DNA from: Polaromonas sp. | GTDB taxonomy: Bacteria; Pseudomonadota; Gammaproteobacteria; Burkholderiales; Burkholderiaceae | Direction of reading: 5' to 3' | Assembly (NCBI GenBank): GCA_013823505.1 | Contig: PNMH01000027.1 | Coordinates: 1-43,104, forward strand | Length of the DNA: 43,104 nucleotides | Part shown: piece after piece, positions 1 to 11,058 of the stretch | How positions within the stretch are numbered: the stretch's first letter is position 1 | Layout: every line of letters begins with the position of its first letter | The notes under the pieces: model-generated | Databases searched by the model: none | Told to the model about the DNA's origin: nothing | The model's input: the letters and a program-made list of their open reading frames with translations, nothing else | Translations under genes and position numbers: made by a program

Positions 1-306
1 GATCAGATTTTTTATTTGATCTATTCGCGCTGCCTTGGCTGCGTCTCCTCTGTCTTCTTTTGCCTCCCGGTGGGTGGCTGCTGTGTTCAGCGGAGCCTTG
101 CAGTATATGCCAGATTTTGGCCTCCCGTCAAACCGGGCTAAAAAAGTTTTGCAGTTTCGCAAGATGCGTGGAGCGGGTCGCCCGTTGAGGCGCCAGGGTC
201 GCCTTATATATAGGGCCCGCTTGGCGTGCAGTGTCGGTATTGGGTCGAACCCGGCGCGCGCCGGGGGTCGCAGGGATAATCGCGGCTCTTTTGTCTCGGG
301 CTTTGC
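1..306. other. Intergenic/leader region before uup
   Basis: No convincing gene is visible here. The open frames lack a ribosome binding site and recognisable protein features. The first 21 bases form an imperfect inverted repeat (GATCA...TGATC) around a T-rich core. A possible promoter for uup lies at 185-212. The left edge of the window cuts this region, so a neighbouring gene may end just outside. Confidence 0.5.
185..212 (+). promoter_or_regulatory. Candidate sigma-70 promoter for uup
   Basis: TTGAGG at 185-190 is followed after 16 bases by TATATA at 207-212, inside an alternating TATATATA run that stands out from its G+C-rich surroundings. It lies about 95 bases before the uup start. The -35 match is 4 of 6, so this is a candidate only. 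Confidence 0.35.
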
Positions 307-2211
<1,905 letters not shown>

Positions 2212-2259
2212 GGCATTTTTCAGTGTGCGCCGAGCCTGCACCCAACCTCTCGATGGCTC

Positions 2260-4476
2260 ATGACACCTGACCGCCTGGCACTGGATCTTCAGCGCGCCCT
2301 CAATGAGCTGGCGCAGGAGAAGGCGCGTGCCCAACAGCTGCTGGACGAGATTGAACGGCAGAACCGGGAGCTCGATCGGCTCCGCAGTTCGATCCACCGC
2401 GAATCCAACAGCCGACTGCTGGCGGAGGACGCACTGGACGAGACCCGCGACCGACTCCAGATCGCGGTGGACGCCGCGGGATTGGCGTTGTGGGACTGGC
2501 AGTTGCCCTATCAGCAGGTGTTCCTCAGTGCCCGCTGGGGCGAGCTGGTGGGCGACATTGGCCGGGACGCCTACTGGGAGGTCACGGACTTGCAGGCTCG
2601 GGTGCATCCGGACGATGCACCTGGCATCAAGACTGCCATGCGAGCCCTGCTGGAGGGCCGGGAGCAGCGGGCGGTGGTGCAGCACCGCGTGCGCACGGCG
2701 ACTGGCTGGATATGGGTCGAGACCCACGGCATGGTGGCCGAACACGACCCCAAGGGGAAACCGCTGCGGCTCATGGGCACGCTGGCCGACATTGGCGAGC
2801 GCAAACGCATCGAACAGGACGGTGCGCGAGCCCGGGAACTGGCCGAGCAGGCGAGCCGGGCCAAGAGCGAGTTCCTGGCCAACATCAGCCACGAGGTTCG
2901 CACGCCGCTCAATGCGCTGATGGGGCTCACCCGCATGCTCATGGACTCGCCGCTGAACGCAGAGCAGGCGAGCTGGCTCTCGCTCATGGACAGCTCGGCG
3001 CATTCGCTGCTGACCCTGCTCAACGACATCCTGGACCTCTCACGCATCGAAGCGGGCAAGCTGGACATCGAACACACACGCTTCGACCTGCACCGCACCC
3101 TGCGAGAGGCGGTCGGCCCTTATGCAGAGCAGGCCCGGGCCAAACCGCTGAACTTCCAGCTCGTGTTGCATCACGATCTGCCGCAATGGGTGATGGGCGA
3201 CCCGGGCCGGCTGGGCCAGGTGGTGGGTAACCTGCTCTCCAACGCGATCAAGTTCACGCCGCGAAACGGCCGCATCGACGTCATGGTGTCCTGCCCAACC
3301 TCGGCTGGCCAGCATCAACCGCAGCTGCAACTCAAGGTGCAGGACAGCGGGGTGGGGATCGGGCGCAAACAGCAGGCCACGATTTTTGAGGCCTTTACCC
3401 AGGCCGATGCATCCACTGCGCGCCGCTACGGCGGCAGTGGTCTGGGCCTGGCCATCTGCGCACGGCTGGCGGGTCTCATGGGCGGCGGCATTGACCTGCA
3501 AAGCGAATTCGGTCATGGCAGCACCTTCACACTGACGCTGCCGCTGCAGGAAGCCCCAGTGGACAACAGCGGACCGCTGAGCGCGCCGATGGAGCTGATG
3601 GAAATCGCCGACGCCGGCCCACGTTACGCCGGCATGGTGGTGCTGCTCGCCGAAGACCACCCGGTCAACGAAATGATGCTGCGCCAGCTGCTGCTGCGCC
3701 TGGGCTGCATCGTGCGCGTGGCGCGCGGCGGTGTGCAGGCCGTGGCCCAGTGGGAGCAAGGCGGCATCGACCTGGTGCTCATGGACGTGCAGATGCCCGG
3801 CATGAGCGGGCTGCAGGCCACACAGGTGATCCGCGAGGCTGAGGCCCGGCGGCGGCTGAAGCGCACGCCGATCGTAGCGGTGACGGCCAACGCCATGCAG
3901 GGAGATCGCGAAAACTGCATCTCCGCGGGCATGGATGGCTACACACCCAAGCCGGTGAGCCCGCAGGCCCTGATGCGCGAAATGGACCGGGTGCTGGAGC
4001 TGCTGGCGTCTGGTCAGGCGCCGGACATGTTGGCCGAGATACCGGCCGCGCGGACTGCCGGCCCGGCTCCCAGTCAACCCGCCGCTTCGCCGAAGGCCCT
4101 GGACGTGGAGAAACTGCGCCGGCGACTCGATGGCGACGAAGAGACCCTGCAGCAACTGGCCACGGCCATGCGCAGCGACCTCGCGTCACGGCTGGACGAC
4201 ATGGAGCGGGCACTGACGGCTCGCGACGCCGCCGCAGCCGTGGCGCACGCACACGGCCTCAAGGGATCGCTGGGCAGCATGACGGCCGAGCGCGGCGCGC
4301 GACTGGCCAAGGGGCTGGAACTGGCAGCGCGCGCAGGCGACTGGAGCCTGTTTGGCCGGGCGCTGCCGCTCATGCGGGCCGAGTCTCGAAAAATCGACCG
4401 CATCCTCGCGCGCATCCTCAACACCGAGGGCGCCGACCTCTTCGGCAGCACCGACCCGCCCGCCACCACTTACTGA
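2260..4476 (+). CDS. Cytoplasmic hybrid histidine kinase with PAS, receiver and Hpt domains
   Basis: 738 residues with no membrane segment or signal peptide. A coiled coil (about 5-65) is followed by a PAS/PAC domain (about 66-185). The HisKA motif SHEVRTPLN has phospho-acceptor His211. The HATPase part shows the N box GNLLSNAIKF, DSGVGIG and GGSGLGLAI. A receiver domain starting near VVLLAEDHPVNE has phospho-acceptor Asp509 in LMDVQMPG. A C-terminal Hpt domain carries HGLKGS with His665. This is the full His-Asp-His relay of a BarA/ArcB-like kinase, so a separate response regulator encoded elsewhere should take the final phosphate. The PAS domain implies an intracellular signal. The 3' end overlaps the convergent MocR gene by 7 bases. 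The signal and output are unknown. Confidence 0.9.
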   Translation: MTPDRLALDLQRALNELAQEKARAQQLLDEIERQNRELDRLRSSIHRESNSRLLAEDALDETRDRLQIAVDAAGLALWDWQLPYQQVFLSARWGELVGDIGRDAYWEVTDLQARVHPDDAPGIKTAMRALLEGREQRAVVQHRVRTATGWIWVETHGMVAEHDPKGKPLRLMGTLADIGERKRIEQDGARARELAEQASRAKSEFLANISHEVRTPLNALMGLTRMLMDSPLNAEQASWLSLMDSSAHSLLTLLNDILDLSRIEAGKLDIEHTRFDLHRTLREAVGPYAEQARAKPLNFQLVLHHDLPQWVMGDPGRLGQVVGNLLSNAIKFTPRNGRIDVMVSCPTSAGQHQPQLQLKVQDSGVGIGRKQQATIFEAFTQADASTARRYGGSGLGLAICARLAGLMGGGIDLQSEFGHGSTFTLTLPLQEAPVDNSGPLSAPMELMEIADAGPRYAGMVVLLAEDHPVNEMMLRQLLLRLGCIVRVARGGVQAVAQWEQGGIDLVLMDVQMPGMSGLQATQVIREAEARRRLKRTPIVAVTANAMQGDRENCISAGMDGYTPKPVSPQALMREMDRVLELLASGQAPDMLAEIPAARTAGPAPSQPAASPKALDVEKLRRRLDGDEETLQQLATAMRSDLASRLDDMERALTARDAAAAVAHAHGLKGSLGSMTAERGARLAKGLELAARAGDWSLFGRALPLMRAESRKIDRILARILNTEGADLFGSTDPPATTY

Positions 4477-5894
4477 GCGCCGCCCCGGTCGCCCCGCGTG
4501 AGCCGGCCGAACACGCGCCAGAAGGCCGCGTCCTGCGTGGTGGTGAAGTTGATGCGCATCAACGTGCTGGGCGCGCGCGCCGCATGGAACAGGGCGCCGG
4601 GCGCAAGCAGGTAACCCTCGTCCAGCATGCGCTGCGCCAGCGCGTCGGTGTCCACGCCGGTGTCGACCCAGCCAAACAGACCCACCGGTTCGGCCGCGAA
4701 CGTGCAGCCCGCGGCCAATGCCAGCTTCACGCTGCGGGCGCGTGCCGCGTCCAGGCGGGTCCGGATGCGCTCGGCGTGGCGGCGCAACTGGCCTTGTTCA
4801 ATGCACAGGGCCAGTGCCTTTTCCAGCAACGCGGGCGTGGTGAGCGTGCTGAGCAGCTTGGTATCAAGCAGCGGCTCCACCAGCGCGGGTGGTGCCGCGA
4901 GATACCCGATGCGCCAGTTGGGCGCGAGGATCTTGGCAAACCCGCTCACGTAGATCGTGCGCTGCAAACCGTCGAGCGCGCTCAGGCGTGTGGCGTGCTC
5001 AGGCGCGATGTGACTGTAGGTGTCGTCCTCGACGATGTGGAAGTTGTGCTGGTTGGCCAGCTGCAGCAAGCGGTGCGCGCCGCCCGGCGAGAGGCAGTAG
5101 CCGGTGGGGTTGTGGAAAACGCTCACGCTCACGTACAGCTTGGGCTTGTGCACTTCGCAATACCGGGCCATCACGTCCAGGTCGGGCCCGTCGGCGCGCC
5201 GCGGCACCGGCAGGATGCGCATGCCAAGCGCGGCCAGGCGTGCGAACTCCACCGCCCAGCCGGGCTCCTCCACCATCACCGGATCGCCCGCGCGCAGCAG
5301 GGTGCGGCTCACGATGTCCAGCGCGTGCGTGGCGCCCACCGTGGTGATGATGTGATCGGGCTCGGTGTGGATGTTCAGCGTGCCGAGTTTCTGCGCCAGC
5401 ACACGGCGCAGGCCGCTGTCGCCCAGCGGCTCGCCGTACTGGAGCGAAAAGTCCTGCAAGGCACGGGTATTGGTCACCTTGCGCACCGCCGCCGGCATGA
5501 AGGTGGATTCCAGCCAGTCCGGCGGGAACACGCCCATGCCGGGGTGCGGTTTGTTGCTGACCTTGTGGAACATGCCGCGAATGAGCGCGGTGGCGTTGAT
5601 GGGCGATGCGCCGACGCGCGCAGCCGCCTTGGCCTCGGCGGCGGCACCCTCACCGCGCGCGGTGGGCATTTCGCGCACAAAAAACCCGCGATTCTTGCGC
5701 GCGTGCACCAGGCCCTGGGCGAGCAGCTGGTCGTACGCCGCGACCACCGTGGCCGTGCTCACACTGTGCTGCCCGGCGCACTGGCGCACCGAGGGCAGGC
5801 GCGCACCCGGCGCCAGCAGACGGCTGCGGATGCGGTCGGCAAAACGCGCAGCGAGCTGGTCGGTCAAGGACTGCGCGGAGGTCTTCATCAGCAT
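4470..5894 (-). CDS. MocR-family (GntR winged helix + aminotransferase-like) transcriptional regulator
   Basis: About 474 residues. The N-terminal ~75 residues form a GntR winged helix: LTDQLAARFADRIRSRL, the classic GARLPSVRQ turn, then a recognition helix around STATVVAAYDQL. The rest is a fold-type-I aminotransferase domain with an intact PLP lysine region (SGFAKILAPNWRIGY) and the Asn-Pro-Thr-Gly motif (HNPTGYCLS). MocR regulators usually bind PLP or an amino-acid adduct and control a divergent gene. The ATG at 5894 is chosen because AGGAAG lies 7 bases upstream; a TTG at 5912 and an ATG at 5888 are alternatives. The gene is divergent from the LysE-type exporter at 6037, with a 142-bp shared control region, so it most likely regulates the operon 6037-12023. 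The effector is unknown. Confidence 0.9.
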   Translation of the reverse strand: MLMKTSAQSLTDQLAARFADRIRSRLLAPGARLPSVRQCAGQHSVSTATVVAAYDQLLAQGLVHARKNRGFFVREMPTARGEGAAAEAKAAARVGASPINATALIRGMFHKVSNKPHPGMGVFPPDWLESTFMPAAVRKVTNTRALQDFSLQYGEPLGDSGLRRVLAQKLGTLNIHTEPDHIITTVGATHALDIVSRTLLRAGDPVMVEEPGWAVEFARLAALGMRILPVPRRADGPDLDVMARYCEVHKPKLYVSVSVFHNPTGYCLSPGGAHRLLQLANQHNFHIVEDDTYSHIAPEHATRLSALDGLQRTIYVSGFAKILAPNWRIGYLAAPPALVEPLLDTKLLSTLTTPALLEKALALCIEQGQLRRHAERIRTRLDAARARSVKLALAAGCTFAAEPVGLFGWVDTGVDTDALAQRMLDEGYLLAPGALFHAARAPSTLMRINFTTTQDAAFWRVFGRLTRGDRGGAQ

Positions 5895-6036
5895 GGCGGG
5901 GCTTCCTGGCAAGCGTTCTGTACTGTTGGAGCGACCAACACAGTTTCACAACTGCGCTGGCCAACTGTACTGGTGGTGTATTGGCGTCAAGATTACATTG
6001 AACCTCCCGCACCGACAAGCTCCACACCCTGTTTCC
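5895..6036. promoter_or_regulatory. Divergent control region between the MocR regulator and the exporter operon
   Basis: Two direct repeats, CTGTACTGTTGG at 5918-5929 and CTGTACTGGTGG at 5965-5976, match at 11 of 12 bases and are spaced 47 bases start to start. An interrupted dyad TGG-AGCGA-CCA sits at 5927-5937. Leftward, TTGACG (complement of 5985-5990) is followed after 15 bases by TACAGT, a possible promoter for the regulator. Rightward, TGGTGG and TACATT are 17 bases apart at 5971-5999. MocR proteins are known to bind paired direct repeats in such divergent gaps, so these are candidate operators. Confidence 0.5.
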
Positions 6037-6651
6037 ATGAGCGCCACCGAGTTGACCGCCCTGCTCCTGTTCTGCACAGCGATGAGTTTTTCGCCTGGGC
6101 CGAACACCACGCTGTCCACCGCCCTCGCAGCCAACCTCGGTCTGCGGCGCGCGCTGCGCTTTTGCTTCGCCGTGCCCACCGGCTGGACGCTGCTGATGTT
6201 GGCCTGCGGCCTCGGGCTGGGCGCGCTGGTGATGGGTGTGCCGGCGCTGCGCTGGGGCGTGAAAGTGCTGGGCGTGGTGTACATGCTGTGGCTGGCCTGG
6301 AAGCTGGCGGGTGCGGCCCAGTTGTCCGACGTGGATGCGTCGCGCCTCAACGTCACCTTTCTGCAGGGGGTGGGCCTGCAGTTCCTCAACATCAAGGCCT
6401 GGATGCTGGCGCTCACGCTCACCGCGGGCTGGGTGGTCAACGCCAGCGGGCAGCCCGCCGCCAACCCCGGCGAACGGCTGGCCATCATCTGCGGGGTGAT
6501 GGTCTTCTTCGCCTTCATCAGCAACTTCACCTACGCGGTGGCCGGCTCCTTGTTGCGCGAGTGGCTCACCCAAGGGCGGCGGCTGGTCTGGTTCAACCGG
6601 GTGCTGGCCGCCGTGCTGGTGGCCACGGCCCTCTGGATGCTCACGGTATGA
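6037..6651 (+). CDS. LysE/RhtB-family amino-acid exporter
   Basis: 204 residues, the normal size for the family. The N-terminus has the signature FSPGPNT near residues 17-23, followed by long hydrophobic segments (five to six predicted), one including FCFAVPTGWTLLMLACGL. Members export amino acids such as lysine, homoserine or threonine across the inner membrane using the proton gradient. The ATG at 6037 begins MSATELTALLLF; the frame is open further upstream, but that part crosses the control region and is not coding. Its stop overlaps the next start by 4 bases (ATGA), so the two exporters are translationally coupled. First gene of the operon under the divergent MocR regulator; the exported amino acid cannot be read from sequence. 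Confidence 0.88.
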   Translation: MSATELTALLLFCTAMSFSPGPNTTLSTALAANLGLRRALRFCFAVPTGWTLLMLACGLGLGALVMGVPALRWGVKVLGVVYMLWLAWKLAGAAQLSDVDASRLNVTFLQGVGLQFLNIKAWMLALTLTAGWVVNASGQPAANPGERLAIICGVMVFFAFISNFTYAVAGSLLREWLTQGRRLVWFNRVLAAVLVATALWMLTV

Positions 6652-7592
6652 ACACACACAGCCTCACCTCCCCACGCTGGATCGACCAGCCCGCCCACCG
6701 GGGCTTGCTGCTCGGCCTGCTGGGCGTGACCATCTTCGCGCTCACGCTGCCCATGACGCGGCTGGCCGTGGGCACGGTGGACGCGCCGCAGATGTCGGGC
6801 GTGTTCGTGGCCCTCGGCCGGGCGGTGGTGGCGGCGCTGCTCTCGATCGCGTTCCTGATCGCCACGCGTGCGCCCCGGCCCCGACGCGAAGACCTGCTGC
6901 CCCTGACCATCACCGCGGGCGGCGTGGTGTTCGGCTTCCCGCTGTTCACCTCGGTGGCCATGCGCTACGTGGAAGCGGTGCACGCCAGCGTGATCGTGGG
7001 CGTGCTGCCGCTGGCCACCGCGGCCGTGGGTGCGCTGCTGCATCGCCAGCGCCCGTCCGCCGGCTTCTGGGTCTGCGCCGCCCTGGGCAGCGCGCTGGTG
7101 GTGGGCTTTGCGGTGCTGCGCTCGGGCAGCGCGGGCCTGACCATCCACCCGGCCGACGCGTTGCTGCTCGCGGCCATGCTGTGCGCCGCCGTGGGCTACG
7201 GCTATGGTGCGCGGCTGTCCCAGCGAATGCGCGCCGAACACGTGATCTGCTGGGCGCTGGTGATCGCGCTGCCGCTCACCCTGCCGATCGCCGCCTTCAA
7301 CCGCCCCCAGGCCGCGCTGCCTGCGTCGGCCTGGTGGGGCTTCGCCTACACCGCTGTGTTTTCCATGTGGCTGGGCTTCTTTGCCTGGTACCGGGGTCTC
7401 GCCCTGGGTGGCACGGTGCGCGTGAGCCAGGTGCAGCTGGTGCAGCCCTTTCTGGGCATGCTGTTTGCCGTGCCGCTGCTCGGCGAACGGCTGGACGCGG
7501 TCACACTGGGTTTTGCCGCGGCCGTGATCGCCACCGTCTTCATCGGCAAGAGAATGCCGGTACACGCCACCGCACCTGCCCCACGGATTTGA
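6648..7592 (+). CDS. DMT-superfamily (EamA) transporter
   Basis: 314 residues with about ten hydrophobic segments in two EamA repeats (about 15-140 and 155-300). The first begins LLLGLLGVTIFALTLPMTRL; the second ends LGFAAAVIATVFIGKRM. EamA proteins export amino acids or metabolites. The start overlaps the stop of the LysE-type gene (ATGA at 6648-6651). The stop is 12 bases before the aminotransferase start. Two different exporters side by side in one operon suggest removal of a toxic amino acid or its breakdown product, but the substrate is unknown. Confidence 0.87.
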   Translation: MNTHSLTSPRWIDQPAHRGLLLGLLGVTIFALTLPMTRLAVGTVDAPQMSGVFVALGRAVVAALLSIAFLIATRAPRPRREDLLPLTITAGGVVFGFPLFTSVAMRYVEAVHASVIVGVLPLATAAVGALLHRQRPSAGFWVCAALGSALVVGFAVLRSGSAGLTIHPADALLLAAMLCAAVGYGYGARLSQRMRAEHVICWALVIALPLTLPIAAFNRPQAALPASAWWGFAYTAVFSMWLGFFAWYRGLALGGTVRVSQVQLVQPFLGMLFAVPLLGERLDAVTLGFAAAVIATVFIGKRMPVHATAPAPRI

Positions 7593-7604
7593 ACGGAGAA
7601 CGCC

Positions 7605-8894
7605 ATGAAGCCCAACGACCTGCCCACCACCCCGTCCACCACCAGCCCCTGGACACTCGCGCGCCGCGCCGAGCGCATGAACCCGTCGGTGATCCGCGAG
7701 CTGCTCAAGCTCACCGAGCGCCCGGGCATCATCAGCTTCGCCGGTGGCCTTCCTTCGCCCGACACCTTCCCCATCGAAGCCATGCGCGAAGCCTGCGACC
7801 GCGTGCTGCTGGAGGACGGCCGCAGCGCGCTGCAGTACGCCGCCAGCGAGGGCTATGGCCCGCTGCGCGAGTGGGTCGCGGCCAGCCTGCCTTGGGCAGT
7901 GGACCCGGCGCAGGTGCTCATCACCACCGGCAGCCAGCAGGGCCTGGACCTGGTGGCCAAGGTGCTGATCGACAGCGGCAGCCGCGTGCTGGTGGAAACA
8001 CCCACCTACCTCGGCGCGCTGCAGGCGTTCGCACCCATGGAGCCGCAGATCGAGGGCGTGGCCAGCGATGCCGGGGGTGTGGACGTGGACGCCCTACTGC
8101 AACAACTGGGCGCGGGCGACGACCAACCCGAGAGCATGGAGCGCCGCCGCCTGCTCACGCTCGACCTCGACCCCGCCAGCAGCCCGGCCGCCGCGCCGCG
8201 CTTCCTCTATGTGTTGCCCAACTTCCAGAACCCGACCGGCCGCAGCATGGGCCTGGCGCGCCGTCAGGCGCTGGTGGACGCCGCCGCGCGGGTGGGCCTG
8301 CCGCTGGTGGAAGACAACCCCTACGGCGACCTGTGGTTCGACCAGCCGCCGCCCACGCCACTGACCGCGCTCAACCCCGAAGGCTGCATCTACCTCGGCT
8401 CGTTCTCCAAGATCCTCGCGCCCGGCCTGCGCCTGGGCTTCATGGTGGCGCCCGCCGGCATCTACCCCAAGCTGCTGCAGGCCAAACAGGCCGCCGACCT
8501 GCACAGCCCCAGCTTCAACCAGCGCGTGGTGGCCGAGGTGCTGAAAGACGGCTTCCTCGACCGCCACGTGCCCACCATCCGCGCGCTCTACAAGCGCCAG
8601 TGCCAGGCCATGTTGGCCGCGCTGCGCACCGAGATGGCGGGCCTGGACGTGCAATGGAACGAACCCGACGGCGGCATGTTCCTCTGGGTGCGGCTGCCCG
8701 ATGGCATGAACGCCACCGAGCTGCTGCCCAAGGCGGTGGAGCACGGCGTGGCCTTCGTGCCGGGCAGCGCCTTCTACGCCGACCACGCCGATCCGCGCAC
8801 CTTGCGGCTGAGCTTCGTCACGGCCACGGTGGAGCAGATGGGCGTGGGCATCGCGGCCCTGGCGCGCGCCATCCGCGAAAAACACACCGCCTGA
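7605..8894 (+). CDS. PLP-dependent aminotransferase (2-aminoadipate/LysN-like, MocR-related without DNA-binding domain)
   Basis: 429 residues, fold-type-I class I/II aminotransferase. The N-terminus has the subgroup sequence ARRAERMNPSVIRELLKL followed by ISFAGGLPSPDTFP. PLP contacts include FQNPTGRSMG and the Schiff-base lysine in LGSFSKILAPGLRLGF. This subgroup includes 2-aminoadipate aminotransferase (LysN) and broad-specificity transaminases. A ribosome binding site (GGAGA) precedes the ATG at 7605. Only 2 bases separate its stop from the next start. It shares ancestry with the aminotransferase domain of the divergent regulator but lacks the winged helix. In this operon it presumably transaminates the amino acid that the exporters handle. 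Confidence 0.9.
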   Translation: MKPNDLPTTPSTTSPWTLARRAERMNPSVIRELLKLTERPGIISFAGGLPSPDTFPIEAMREACDRVLLEDGRSALQYAASEGYGPLREWVAASLPWAVDPAQVLITTGSQQGLDLVAKVLIDSGSRVLVETPTYLGALQAFAPMEPQIEGVASDAGGVDVDALLQQLGAGDDQPESMERRRLLTLDLDPASSPAAAPRFLYVLPNFQNPTGRSMGLARRQALVDAAARVGLPLVEDNPYGDLWFDQPPPTPLTALNPEGCIYLGSFSKILAPGLRLGFMVAPAGIYPKLLQAKQAADLHSPSFNQRVVAEVLKDGFLDRHVPTIRALYKRQCQAMLAALRTEMAGLDVQWNEPDGGMFLWVRLPDGMNATELLPKAVEHGVAFVPGSAFYADHADPRTLRLSFVTATVEQMGVGIAALARAIREKHTA

Positions 8895-8896
8895 CC

Positions 8897-9511
8897 ATGC
8901 TGCACCTGTGGGGCCGCCTGAGTTCGATCAATGTGCGCAAGGTGGTGCTGTGCGCGCAGGTGCTCGGCATCGAACTGCCGCGCACCGACGCGGGCCTGAC
9001 CTTTGGCGTGGTGGACACACCCGACTACCGCGCGAACAACCCCAACGGCCTGGTACCACTGCTGCGCGATGGTGACTTCACGCTGTGGGAGTCGAACGCG
9101 ATCGTGCGCTACCTGTGTGCTCGCGAGGGTCGTTTGTATCCCAGCGACTTGCAACAACGCTTCAACGCCGAGCGCTGGATGGACTGGCAGCAGACCATGC
9201 TCAACCCCGCCGGCAGCCCCGGCTTCAAGCAGTGGATACGCGTGGCCCCCGCGCAGCGCGACGCTGGCGAGATCGAGCAATCGGTGGCCGCCACCGAACC
9301 GCTGTTCGCCATGCTCGACGAGCACCTCTCGCGCCAGGCCTTCATGGCCGGCGACGCGCTCACCATGGCCGACATCCCCATCGCCTGCGAGGTGCACCGC
9401 TGGTGGGGCCTGCCGCAGCCGCGTCCCGCCTGGCCCCACCTCGACCGCTGGTACGCCGCCTGGCTGGCGATGCCCGCGAGCCGTGGTGTTCTCGACCTGC
9501 CTTTGTCCTGA
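8897..9511 (+). CDS. Glutathione S-transferase family protein
   Basis: 204 residues with an N-terminal thioredoxin-fold GST domain (LHLWGRLSSINVRKV, with the likely catalytic Ser in the SSINV loop), the conserved ESNAIVRYL motif that binds the glutathione gamma-glutamyl part, and an all-helical C-terminal domain containing MADIPIACEVHRW. Such small cytosolic GSTs conjugate glutathione to electrophiles or act as isomerases or lyases. The start lies 2 bases after the aminotransferase stop, so the genes are co-transcribed and probably coupled. Its presence suggests that a pathway intermediate is electrophilic. The exact reaction is unknown. Confidence 0.88.
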   Translation: MLHLWGRLSSINVRKVVLCAQVLGIELPRTDAGLTFGVVDTPDYRANNPNGLVPLLRDGDFTLWESNAIVRYLCAREGRLYPSDLQQRFNAERWMDWQQTMLNPAGSPGFKQWIRVAPAQRDAGEIEQSVAATEPLFAMLDEHLSRQAFMAGDALTMADIPIACEVHRWWGLPQPRPAWPHLDRWYAAWLAMPASRGVLDLPLS

Positions 9512-9526
9512 ACCGGAACCCTCTTC

Positions 9527-10366
9527 ATGACCTCACGCGCATTTCAACAAGTCGACGTGTTCACCGACACACCCTACCTGGGCAACCCGCTGGCCGTGGT
9601 GCTCGACGGCACAGGCCTCACCACCGAGGCCATGCAGCGCTTCACCGACTGGACCAACCTCTCGGAATGCACCTTCGTGCTGCCGCCCACCAACACCGAG
9701 GCCGACTACCGCGTGCGCATCTTCTGCCCCGGGCGCGAGCTGCCGTTCGCCGGCCACCCCACGCTGGGCACCTGCCACGCGTGGTTGCAGGCCGGTGGAC
9801 AACCGCGCGGTGAACACGTGGTGCAGGAATGCGGCGTGGGTCTGGTGCCGATCAAACGCGATGGCGCCAGGCTCGCGTTTGCGGCACCGCCTTTGCGCCG
9901 CAGCGGGCCACTGGATGAAGCCGACGTGGCGCTGATCGCGCGCGGCCTGGGGATTGCGCGCGACGACATCGTGGCGCATGCCTGGTGCGAAAACGGCCCG
10001 CCCTGGCGCGGCGTGATGCTGCGCACCGCAGCCCAGGTGCTGTCGCTGAAGCCGAGCGCCACGGTGCTGGCCGGGCTCGACATCGGCGTGGTCGCACCGC
10101 AGCCCGCAGGCGCGGACACGGCGTTTGAAGTGCGCGCCTTTTTCCACACGCACGACACCCTGAGTGAAGACCCGGTGACGGGCAGCCTCAATGCAGCGGT
10201 GGCGCAATGGCTCATCGGTGCCGGACTCGCGCCCGACCGTTACGTGGCCGCACAAGGCACCGCCATGGGCCGGGCCGGGCGGGTGCACATCGAACGCGAT
10301 GCGAACGGCACCATCTGGGTCGGTGGCGCGTCCGTCAGCTGCATCAGCGGTCAGGTCGTGCTGTGA
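9527..10366 (+). CDS. PhzF-family isomerase
   Basis: 279 residues with the diaminopimelate-epimerase-like fold of the PhzF family. The start [20 protein letters not shown] is typical, as are the catalytic glutamate region [10 protein letters not shown] (Glu47), the PFAGHPTLG motif and the late [16 protein letters not shown] motif. PhzF enzymes catalyse cofactor-free proton shifts; besides phenazine synthesis, many members are uncharacterised. No other phenazine gene is nearby, so a phenazine role is unlikely. The ATG at 9527 is the only start that gives the family N-terminus. Its stop overlaps the GTG start of the next gene (GTGA at 10363-10366). Confidence 0.9.
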   Translation: MTSRAFQQVDVFTDTPYLGNPLAVVLDGTGLTTEAMQRFTDWTNLSECTFVLPPTNTEADYRVRIFCPGRELPFAGHPTLGTCHAWLQAGGQPRGEHVVQECGVGLVPIKRDGARLAFAAPPLRRSGPLDEADVALIARGLGIARDDIVAHAWCENGPPWRGVMLRTAAQVLSLKPSATVLAGLDIGVVAPQPAGADTAFEVRAFFHTHDTLSEDPVTGSLNAAVAQWLIGAGLAPDRYVAAQGTAMGRAGRVHIERDANGTIWVGGASVSCISGQVVL

Positions 10367-11058
10367 CGCCGCGCATCGACCACCTGGTGGTGGCCGCACG
10401 CACGCTGGACGAAGGCGTGGCCTGGTGCGAAACCACGCTCGGTGTGACGCCCGGTCCGGGCGGCGAACACCCCTTGTTCGGCACCCACAACCGTCTGCTC
10501 AAGCTCGACGACGGCAGCGACAAGCCGCCCTACCTGGAAATCATCGCCATCAACCCGACCGCCACGCCCACTCGCGGCCCCGGCTTCAAACGCTGGTTCG
10601 ATCTTGACGATACGGCGTTGCAGGCGCGGCTGGCGCAGGACGGCCCGCAGCTGGTGCACTGGGTGGCCAGCGTGCCCGATATCGACGCCGCCCTCGCAGC
10701 CCTGCAAGGCATCGGCATCCAGCGCGGCACGGTGGTCAGCGCCTCGCGCCAGACACCGCACGGCCTGCTGGAGTGGCGCATCAGCGTGCGCGACGACGGT
10801 CAGCGGCTGTTCAACGGCGTGCTGCCCACGCTCATCCAATGGGGCAATGCACACCCCACGCAACACATGCCCGCCAGCGGCGTCCAACTGCGCCAGCTGC
10901 GCCTGCGGCACGCCGGTGCGGCCGGCTTGCGCGCGGCGCTGCAAGCGCTGGGCCTGGAAGCCCTGAGCGTGACCGACGGCCACGAGGGCCCCGCCAGTCT
11001 TTGTGCCGAGCTCGACACCCCGGCCCGTGGCCGCATCAACCTGCTCTCACCCCCATGA
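10363..11058 (+). CDS. VOC/glyoxalase-like domain protein
   Basis: 231 residues beginning [18 protein letters not shown], the standard first strand of a vicinal-oxygen-chelate fold, with a metal-type His in IDHLV. The body ([21 protein letters not shown], a long middle section) resembles the glyoxalase_3 type of single-chain VOC proteins, most of which have no assigned reaction. The GTG start at 10363 is chosen because it begins the conserved strand and overlaps the phzF-like stop by 4 bases. The 3' end overlaps the next start in the same way (ATGA at 11055-11058). Could be a lyase, isomerase or dioxygenase in the pathway. Confidence 0.82.
   Translation: MTPRIDHLVVAARTLDEGVAWCETTLGVTPGPGGEHPLFGTHNRLLKLDDGSDKPPYLEIIAINPTATPTRGPGFKRWFDLDDTALQARLAQDGPQLVHWVASVPDIDAALAALQGIGIQRGTVVSASRQTPHGLLEWRISVRDDGQRLFNGVLPTLIQWGNAHPTQHMPASGVQLRQLRLRHAGAAGLRAALQALGLEALSVTDGHEGPASLCAELDTPARGRINLLSPP

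Noticed and set aside
4584..6036. Long rightward open frame antisense to the MocR gene that runs into the exporters
   Set aside because: The translation is His/Arg/Gln-rich shadow sequence; the real protein begins only at the exporter start codons.
9527..10366. Phenazine biosynthesis
   Set aside because: Only a PhzF-family protein is present; no phzA-E or phzG relatives are nearby, so the family name should not be read as phenazine production.
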